Part shown: positions 7,136 through 9,496 of the stretch, piece by piece
How positions within the stretch are numbered: the stretch's first letter is position 1
Layout of the letters: each line of letters begins with the position of its first letter
Assembly: GCA_905236145.1 (NCBI GenBank)
Contig: CAJOOE010000174.1
Span: 1-9,496 of the forward strand
DNA length: 9,496 nt
Origin: an uncultured Selenomonadaceae bacterium
GTDB taxonomy: Bacteria; Bacillota; Negativicutes; Selenomonadales; Selenomonadaceae
Direction of reading: 5' to 3'
Made by a program: the position numbers and the translations under genes
The notes under the pieces: generated by a model
Told to the model about the DNA's origin: nothing
The model's input: the letters and a program-made list of their open reading frames with translations, nothing else
The model's database searches: none

Positions 7136-7869
7136 AAGTCGAGCATTTGAGTAAAAAATTCGGCTCAAAACCGGTCTTGAACGATTTGAATTTTTCTTTA
7201 AATGCAGGCGAATGTTTGGGGATAGTCGGCAGGAGCGGTTGCGGGAAATCGACGACCGTCAAAATAATTGCAAGGCTTATGCCGCCGGACGAAGGCAAAA
7301 TAATTCTCTGCGGCGAGGATATAACGAACGCCGAAGGGGTAAAGTTGAAAGACGCTTACAAAAATATGCAGATGATATTTCAAATGCCGGAAGATTCCTT
7401 CGATCCGCGACGGACACTGGGGCAGAGTATCGGCGAACCTTTGAAAAATTTCGGATTCGACAATATCGGCGAGCGGGTGAAAAATTTGCTTGAGGAAGTC
7501 GGGTTGCCGCCGGAATTTTCCGAACGCTACCCTCATGAAGTCAGCGGCGGTCAATGTCAAAGGGCGGCGACGGCAAGGGCGATTTCCATATCACCGAAAC
7601 TTTTGATTTGCGACGAGGCGACGAGTGCACTTGACGTTACAGTCCAATCTCAAATTGTAAAGTTAATCGGGAAACTTTGCCGGGAAAAAAATATCGCCTG
7701 CCTTTTCATAACGCACGATTTAAACATTTTGCCGAAAATCGCGGATCGCGTCGCCGTAATGCACGAGGGAAAATTTGCGGAAGAAGGCTTGACCGACGAA
7801 GTGATAAAAAATGCAAAATCCGAGTACACGCGTGAACTTTTGGCGGCGGATTTTTTTAAAATGAAGTGA
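7123..7869 (+). CDS. ABC transporter ATPase, NikE type
   Basis: This is the second ATPase, expected to pair with the preceding one. Walker A GRSGCGKST is at residues 36-44, the Q-loop is FQMPEDSFDPR, the signature is VSGGQCQR, Walker B is LLICDEATSALD, and the switch is ITHDLN. Alanine in DEA replaces the usual proline of DEP, as also in E. coli NikE. At 248 residues it is short like NikE (268) and lacks the peptide-transporter C-terminal domain. The start is not certain: TTG 7123 (given), GTG 7129 and TTG 7132 are all in frame within nine bases and give nearly the same protein. GGA at 7118-7120 is best spaced for the GTG, while TTG 7132 would reproduce the TTGA overlap seen earlier in the operon. 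All overlap the preceding gene. Confidence 0.92.
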   Translation: MEVLKVEHLSKKFGSKPVLNDLNFSLNAGECLGIVGRSGCGKSTTVKIIARLMPPDEGKIILCGEDITNAEGVKLKDAYKNMQMIFQMPEDSFDPRRTLGQSIGEPLKNFGFDNIGERVKNLLEEVGLPPEFSERYPHEVSGGQCQRAATARAISISPKLLICDEATSALDVTVQSQIVKLIGKLCREKNIACLFITHDLNILPKIADRVAVMHEGKFAEEGLTDEVIKNAKSEYTRELLAADFFKMK

Positions 7870-7878
7870 GGTTATTGA

Positions 7879-8655
7879 ATGAAGTACGCATTTAAAGAGC
7901 CGGAGAAAAATTTTGATTCCGGCGAACTCATCGAACGCAGGATAGAAAATTATTGGAACAAACGCAGCCCGGAATTCAGCCGGGTGAGAAAAATCGAACT
8001 TGGCGGAGTCAACGGGGAGGCTTGGCTTGATTTGTTGACAAAACACCTTCCCGCCGAAAAGCCGTTGAAAATTCTTGACGTCGGAACCGGTGCCGGATTT
8101 TTTTCGATACTTTTGGCAAAGTGCGGTCATGATGTCACAGGGACGGATATTTCGCCGAAAATGATTCGCGAGGCAAAAAAAAATTCGCTTGAATTCGGCT
8201 GCCGTGCAGAATTTAAACTGATGAACGCTCAAGAACTTGATTTTGCCGATGAAACTTTTGATGCGGTTGTCAGCAGAAATTTGACTTGGACTTTGCCGGA
8301 CGCGATGCAGGCTTACAGGGAATGGAGCAGAGTTTTGAAAATCGGCGGCATTTTGATGAATTTCGATTCGGATTACGGCGATAAAAATTTTTTGAATGAG
8401 CAGACTTGTGCGAAGGGCGAAGTTGATTTTGAAATGCTCGAAGAATGTAATTCGATAAAAAACGAATTGCGGATAAGTAAGCACAGCCGTCCTCAATGGG
8501 ACATCGAACTTTTGACTTCTCTCAACTTTGAGGTAAATTGCGATTATGATATTTCGCCGCTCGTCCACAAAGATACGGGCGTGGAATATGATTCCGTCCC
8601 GCTGTTTGCGATTTACGCAAAAAAATTTGACGACCGAAAGATATTTTCGCTGTGA
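7879..8655 (+). CDS. Class I SAM-dependent methyltransferase, operon-linked
   Basis: The 258-residue protein has the Rossmann-type methyltransferase fold. Motif I LDVGTGAG spans residues 66-73, the ribose-binding acidic residue is Asp90 in GTDIS, and NAQELDF (116-122) precedes FDAVVSRN, the strand-4 region. RVLKIGG follows and is the usual post-motif. The preceding N-terminal segment (WNKRSPEFS) is shared with a group of small-molecule methyltransferases. No signal peptide or membrane segment is seen, so it is cytoplasmic. The ATG lies 9 bases after the preceding stop, with TGAGG at 7867-7871, so it is surely in the operon. The substrate cannot be read from sequence. A role in making, modifying or releasing the imported ligand is plausible by context; no nicotianamine-synthase-like or opine-dehydrogenase-like gene, as in staphylopine loci, lies in the window. 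A housekeeping methylase carried along is the alternative. Confidence 0.9.
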   Translation: MKYAFKEPEKNFDSGELIERRIENYWNKRSPEFSRVRKIELGGVNGEAWLDLLTKHLPAEKPLKILDVGTGAGFFSILLAKCGHDVTGTDISPKMIREAKKNSLEFGCRAEFKLMNAQELDFADETFDAVVSRNLTWTLPDAMQAYREWSRVLKIGGILMNFDSDYGDKNFLNEQTCAKGEVDFEMLEECNSIKNELRISKHSRPQWDIELLTSLNFEVNCDYDISPLVHKDTGVEYDSVPLFAIYAKKFDDRKIFSL

Positions 8656-8660
8656 AAATC

Positions 8661-8666
8661 GGAGGT
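8661..8666 (+). promoter_or_regulatory. Strong Shine-Dalgarno deciding the TTG start of the porin
   Basis: GGAGGT lies seven bases before TTG at 8674, and the signal peptide begins exactly there. No ATG or GTG start in this frame would keep the signal peptide, so the TTG is the only sensible start. Confidence 0.88.
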
Positions 8667-8673
8667 ATTTAAA

Positions 8674-9496
8674 TTGAAAAGTAAATTTGTTTTGATTTTG
8701 GCGACGGCATTGACGGCAGGAACGGCAACAACTTTTGCCGCTCAAAATCCTTTTGCCGACGTTCCGGAAAATCATTGGGCGTATTCTTCGATTGTCAAAT
8801 TGGCAAGCGAAGGAGTTATCGAAGGTTACGGCGACGGAAAATATTTGGGCAACAGAAGTATTACACGCTACGAAACGGCACAGATGATTGCAAAGGCTCT
8901 TGCAAAACAACCCGCCGGCACAAAAAATCCGGAGCTTGAAAAACTTGCCGCCGAATTTCGCGAAGAGCTCGATAATCTCGGCGTAAGAGTTTCGGAACTT
9001 GAAAAAAATGCCGACAGAGTGAAATGGACGGGGGAATATCGTCAGCTTTATTGGAGCAACAGAATTGAAAATGCCGCCGGGAAAACGATTAAAAACAATG
9101 TGAATCGCGGAGAACTTCGACTTTTCCCGACAGCCGAAATCAACGATCATTGGAAAGTTTACGGACGCTTTACCGCCCGCGTCGATATGAAAAAAGACAC
9201 GACGAACGATTTAAAAATGACTTACGGATACGCAGAGGGGAAGTATAATCATTTCGTCGTTGCGGTCGGTAAAATGCCGAATTACAGCTGCAACGACGAA
9301 GGCTTGACGACGGACGAATATTTTTCCGGCGGTCGAATCGAAATCGGCAACAAAGTCAAGGCAATTTTGGAGGCGGGGCGTTGGAATATAAACAATTTCG
9401 GAAACGCGAGTATTGCCGGTTCTTTTGCAAATGATGAAGTTGCAAATTATCAAGGTGTTCAGGTGAATTACACCGGCAGCAAACTTTTCTTGGGAG
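8674..9496 (+). CDS. SLH-domain outer-membrane porin, OmpM type (3' end outside window)
   Basis: The first 274 codons of a gene that runs off the right edge. The order is: signal peptide (MKSKF, hydrophobic stretch, cleavage probably at TFA-A or FAA-Q near residue 22-23); one SLH domain (about 26-78) with FADVPENHWAY, EGVIEGYGDG and the TRYE motif at 64-67; a short coiled coil (about 85-115, ELEKL...VSELEKN); then from about 117 alternating polar and aromatic strands such as WTGEYRQLYW and WKVYGRFTARVDM, as in a beta-barrel. In Negativicutes such OmpM proteins bind peptidoglycan through the SLH domain and form general pores, holding the outer membrane in place. It starts 18 bases after the methyltransferase stop with no terminator between them, so it may be co-transcribed with the importer. 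Usual length is about 400-450 residues, so roughly two thirds is seen. A separate promoter within the preceding gene cannot be excluded. Confidence 0.9.
   Translation, partial: MKSKFVLILATALTAGTATTFAAQNPFADVPENHWAYSSIVKLASEGVIEGYGDGKYLGNRSITRYETAQMIAKALAKQPAGTKNPELEKLAAEFREELDNLGVRVSELEKNADRVKWTGEYRQLYWSNRIENAAGKTIKNNVNRGELRLFPTAEINDHWKVYGRFTARVDMKKDTTNDLKMTYGYAEGKYNHFVVAVGKMPNYSCNDEGLTTDEYFSGGRIEIGNKVKAILEAGRWNINNFGNASIAGSFANDEVANYQGVQVNYTGSKLFLG

Noticed and set aside
8470..8490. Isolated repeat unit AAGCACAG inside the methyltransferase gene
   Set aside because: It is a single 8-base match within a coding region, expected by chance.
7720..9150. Long reverse-strand open frame of 476 codons
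   Set aside because: It lies opposite the NikE-like, methyltransferase and porin genes, shows no recognisable motif, is rich in Phe, Arg and Lys, and arises because TTA, CTA and TCA codons are rare in the sense genes.

Overview
The window most likely comes from a diderm (two-membrane) Firmicute of the class Negativicutes. The main evidence is the last, incomplete gene: its product has a signal peptide, one SLH domain with a TRYE motif, a short coiled coil and the start of a beta-rich barrel. This is the layout of the OmpM-type porins that tether the outer membrane to peptidoglycan in Selenomonas and Veillonella. Moderate GC, frequent TTG starts and a C-run/G-run terminator hairpin fit but do not prove this. 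Genus cannot be named. All genes I accept lie on the + strand.

Layout. Positions 1-334 are 31 uninterrupted copies of a 10-12 bp unit, non-coding in every frame and open at the left edge. After an 84 bp leader comes a stand-alone uvrA-like gene (419-2929) whose product has both ATPase halves and the UvrB-binding region but has lost about 90 residues where the UvrA insertion domain should be. An intrinsic terminator (2970-2999) closes it. A likely sigma-A-type promoter overlaps the terminator's T-run and starts the next unit.

Positions 3053-8655 form a tightly packed unit of six genes: two permeases (NikB- and NikC-like), a substrate-binding lipoprotein (NikA/CntA-like), two ATPases (NikD- and NikE-like) and a class I SAM-dependent methyltransferase. 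The five transporter genes overlap by 1 to 13 bases and the methyltransferase follows after 9. The porin gene (8674 to the right edge) starts only 18 bases later with no terminator between, so it may share the transcript.

How they may work together: the porin would admit a small solute through the outer membrane, the lipoprotein would capture it, the two permeases would pass it through the inner membrane, and the ATPases would power this. The short ATPases point to the nickel/metallophore branch rather than the di/oligopeptide branch, but the substrate is an inference. The methyltransferase has no visible substrate. The observations most worth a second look are the repeat array, the insertion-domain-less UvrA, and the linkage of transporter, methyltransferase and porin.
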